Positions 61,785 through 64,000 of a stretch of DNA of 64,000 nt are shown here, in pieces. Origin of the DNA: Deltaproteobacteria bacterium (GTDB taxonomy: Bacteria > Desulfobacterota > DSM-4660 > Desulfatiglandales > Desulfatiglandaceae); contig JAFDIV010000001.1 in assembly GCA_019307815.1 (NCBI GenBank), positions 310,001 through 374,000 of the forward strand, in the 5' to 3' direction. The notes under the pieces are model-generated. The model worked only from the letters and a program-made list of their open reading frames with translations, was not told the DNA's origin and made no database searches. The position numbers were made by a program, and so were the translations under genes. The number at the start of each line of letters is the position of its first letter. Position 1 is the first letter of the stretch.

Positions 61785-64000
61785 ATGGGGGCTATGGGAT
61801 CTAGGGCTATACGACTATACGAACTGAGACAGAATAACCTGAAGGGTTTTGACCTATCGCTACCCTTTCATAAGGTCATTGCCATTACCGGTGTGTCGGG
61901 TTCGGGAAAGTCAAGTCTGGCACTGGACACACTTTATGCAGAGGGCCAGCGCCGCTATGTGGAGACCTTTTCTGCCTATGCGAGGCAGTTCCTGGAGCGT
62001 ATGCCAAGGCCAAAGGTCAGGCGCATTGAGAACATTCCCCCTGCCATTGCCATTGAGCAGGTCAATCCAGTGAAAAATTCCCGATCCACTGTTGGAACCC
62101 TCACAGAGATCAATCACTTTATAAAGATGCTTTTTTACCGGGAGGCCACTCCCTATTGCCCTAATTGCGGCAGACCGATCATTGTGTCCACCCCACAGCA
62201 GGCAGCAAGGGACCTTATGGACAAGGCCCTGGATAGGGCCGTGGTTGTCACGGCGCCAGTAAGGGTGAAGAAGGATTTTCGTTTTCTCGTGGAAGGCTTG
62301 GTTCAGGCAGGGTACTACAGGGTATGGGAAAAAGGCAGGATTCAACCACTCCAGGAGCTCAGTGAGAGAGAGATGGTAGAGGTGGTGATTGATCGGCTGA
62401 AACTAAACATGCACTCTGAAGGGAGGCTCCTGGATTCCCTGGAAAGGGCGTTTGCCCTGGGCCGGGGGGAGGTAATGATTTATGAGGGCCAAGATGTGGT
62501 GGAAAAATACTCCGCAGAACATGGCTGTCCATACTGCGGTACCGTTTTGAGTCCACGAAATCCTAATCTTTTTTCCTTTAATAGCCCTGTGGGGGCGTGT
62601 CCGGAATGTCACGGATTCGGTCGGGTTATTGATATTGATTGGGACCTGGTGGTTCCTAACCCCAAGCTCAGTATCAAGGAAGGCGCCGTAAAGGTTTTTG
62701 AAGCACCGGCGGCATGGGAGGAAAGGGAGGATTTACTGCGCTTTTGTAGAGGGCAGGGTATCCCACTGGGGAAGCCGTGGGAGACCTTGCCCCAGGAGGC
62801 CAAGCAGTCCATTCTTTTTGGAAAAGGGCATTGGTACGGTGTGAAAGGATTTTTCGATTGGCTGGAGACCAAACGATACAAGGCCCATGTGCGGATATTT
62901 CTTTCAAGATACAGGGCGTATCTGACCTGCCCCCAATGCCACGGGACCAGATTCACTAAAGAAGCACTCATCTATAAGCTGGATGGATGCAACATTGCAA
63001 AGCTCTATGGGCTGCCTATTGGGGATGCATTCCAATTTATGGAGCAACTGGCTGGGGAACGCTTTGACGTGGCCAGTCGTCTTTTGTTCCAGGAGATACG
63101 GCGCCGGCTGCTATACCTCTGCAATGTGGGACTTGACTACCTCACCCTTGACCGGCAGTCTCGTACCCTTTCCGGGGGCGAGGTGGCCAGGGCCATGCTC
63201 ACCCGTGCCCTGGCCTCCAGTCTGGTAGAGACCCTTTATATCTTAGACGAGCCTTCTCGGGGTTTACATGCCTGGGATGTGTCAAGGGTGGTACAGACGC
63301 TTCGGCGACTTTCTAATCAAAAAAATACGGTTTGCGTGGTAGAGCATGATCCTCAGATCATTTTGTCCTCTGACTTTGTGGCCGAGTTGGGCCCAGGTGC
63401 AGGAGAAAGGGGGGGCAGACTTGTATTCACTGGAAGCCCTTCGGACTTGCTCCAAAAGGAGACCATCACGGGCTCGTATCTGGCGGGAAGGTCTCGGCCC
63501 ACTCATACGTTAAGCCAGACCCAAGGGCCTCCCGAGTCCTTTATCATCATTGAGGGGGCCTCTGAAAACAACCTCAAGGATATCAACGTGAGTATTCCAA
63601 AAGGTCGTCTCACGGTGATTACCGGGGTGTCGGGCTCGGGTAAGTCCACATTGTTGGAGCTGGTACTGTTTCGGGGTGCCACCAGGCAAAAGGGGCTTCC
63701 CACTGAAAGGCCTGGCCGCTGCAGGCAAATCAAGGGGCTTGAGGATGTCCAAGAGGTTATCTTGGTTGACCAAAGCCCTGTTGGTAGAACTCCCCGTGCA
63801 AATCCGGCCACATACCTGAAGCTTTACGATGGGGTACGCAAGGCCCTTGCAAGTACAGAGGAGGCCAGGGAAAAGGGACTGTCCCCATCGGCCTTTTCAT
63901 TTAATGTGCCTGGGGGGCGGTGCGAGCAGTGCGATGGCCAGGGTTACGAGCGCGTGGAAATGCAGTTTCTCTCCGATATCTATCTCCCATGTCCCGCCTG
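61785..64000 (+). CDS. uvrA: UvrA-family excinuclease ATPase, N-terminal part (runs off window)
   Basis: About 738 residues are visible with no stop. It has the first Walker A GVSGSGKSSLALDTLYAEG, then the UvrA segment with CPNCGRP, a zinc region CPYCG with CPECHGFG, signature LSGGEVARAMLTRALASS with Walker B TLYILDEPSRGLH, and the start of the second ATPase half (GVSGSGKSTLLELVLFRG). It finds DNA damage for nucleotide excision. The signature differs from the usual LSGGEAQR, and resembles long double-length UvrA forms I recall. The start may be ATG 61785 or 61794; neither has a strong ribosome site. Confidence 0.88.
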   Translation, partial: MGAMGSRAIRLYELRQNNLKGFDLSLPFHKVIAITGVSGSGKSSLALDTLYAEGQRRYVETFSAYARQFLERMPRPKVRRIENIPPAIAIEQVNPVKNSRSTVGTLTEINHFIKMLFYREATPYCPNCGRPIIVSTPQQAARDLMDKALDRAVVVTAPVRVKKDFRFLVEGLVQAGYYRVWEKGRIQPLQELSEREMVEVVIDRLKLNMHSEGRLLDSLERAFALGRGEVMIYEGQDVVEKYSAEHGCPYCGTVLSPRNPNLFSFNSPVGACPECHGFGRVIDIDWDLVVPNPKLSIKEGAVKVFEAPAAWEEREDLLRFCRGQGIPLGKPWETLPQEAKQSILFGKGHWYGVKGFFDWLETKRYKAHVRIFLSRYRAYLTCPQCHGTRFTKEALIYKLDGCNIAKLYGLPIGDAFQFMEQLAGERFDVASRLLFQEIRRRLLYLCNVGLDYLTLDRQSRTLSGGEVARAMLTRALASSLVETLYILDEPSRGLHAWDVSRVVQTLRRLSNQKNTVCVVEHDPQIILSSDFVAELGPGAGERGGRLVFTGSPSDLLQKETITGSYLAGRSRPTHTLSQTQGPPESFIIIEGASENNLKDINVSIPKGRLTVITGVSGSGKSTLLELVLFRGATRQKGLPTERPGRCRQIKGLEDVQEVILVDQSPVGRTPRANPATYLKLYDGVRKALASTEEAREKGLSPSAFSFNVPGGRCEQCDGQGYERVEMQFLSDIYLPCPA

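Overview
The window looks like a chromosomal segment from a Gram-negative anaerobe of the former Deltaproteobacteria (Desulfobacterota type), perhaps thermophilic. This is inferred from gene content: a DUF3786 protein, rubrerythrin, a molybdopterin enzyme, a KamA-type radical SAM enzyme, a glycerate-osmolyte cluster, a branched-chain amino acid (Liv) transporter and a type III-A CRISPR locus. Lipoboxes and an MCE domain indicate a double membrane. The exact taxon cannot be read from the sequence.

Layout. 1-22 kb is ordinary chromosome: the end of a phenylacetate-CoA ligase, a beta-CASP nuclease, KamA, FtsH, WbqC, a small DUF3786 group, a deacetylase, an Fe-S protein, glycerate kinase, a three-gene glycosyl-glycerate cluster, a geranylgeranyl-reductase-like protein, an HD protein, an MCE lipoprotein, a ZnuA-like protein, DsbD, an aspartate/glutamate racemase and a frameshifted ATC hydrolase gene.

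22.6-38.4 kb is a complete type III-A CRISPR-Cas locus, almost all on the minus strand. The adaptation module holds a primase-polymerase-like protein (CAPP), Cas1 and two tandem Cas2 genes. A 12-repeat array is followed by a CARF-HEPN effector. The effector operon is cas10-csm2-csm3-csm4-csm5, and a separate operon carries cas6, a second CARF protein and a vapBC pair. A hicBA pair sits between the adaptation module and the CARF-HEPN gene. The cas10 and cas6 operons share the palindrome TTGCAACGTTGCAA in their upstream regions. The CAPP protein appears to have lost its catalytic acidic and histidine motifs.

38.4-47 kb is chromosome again: ppsA-fabH-hydrolase, a cysteine desulfurase with an isochorismatase-like hydrolase, a lipoprotein, rubrerythrin and a nucleotidyltransferase pair.

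47.03-53.64 kb is an AT-rich integrated element at tRNA-Pro(TGG). It is bounded by a 24-bp duplication of the tRNA 3' end. It carries two tyrosine recombinases, subterminal arm-like repeats, three 24-bp iterons, a divergent HUH-type protein and a cloverleaf-like sequence just upstream of that gene.

53.9-64 kb holds a molybdopterin oxidoreductase with an Rrf2 regulator, a complete Liv system (binding protein on the plus strand, LivGFHM on the minus strand) and the start of a divergent UvrA that runs off the window.
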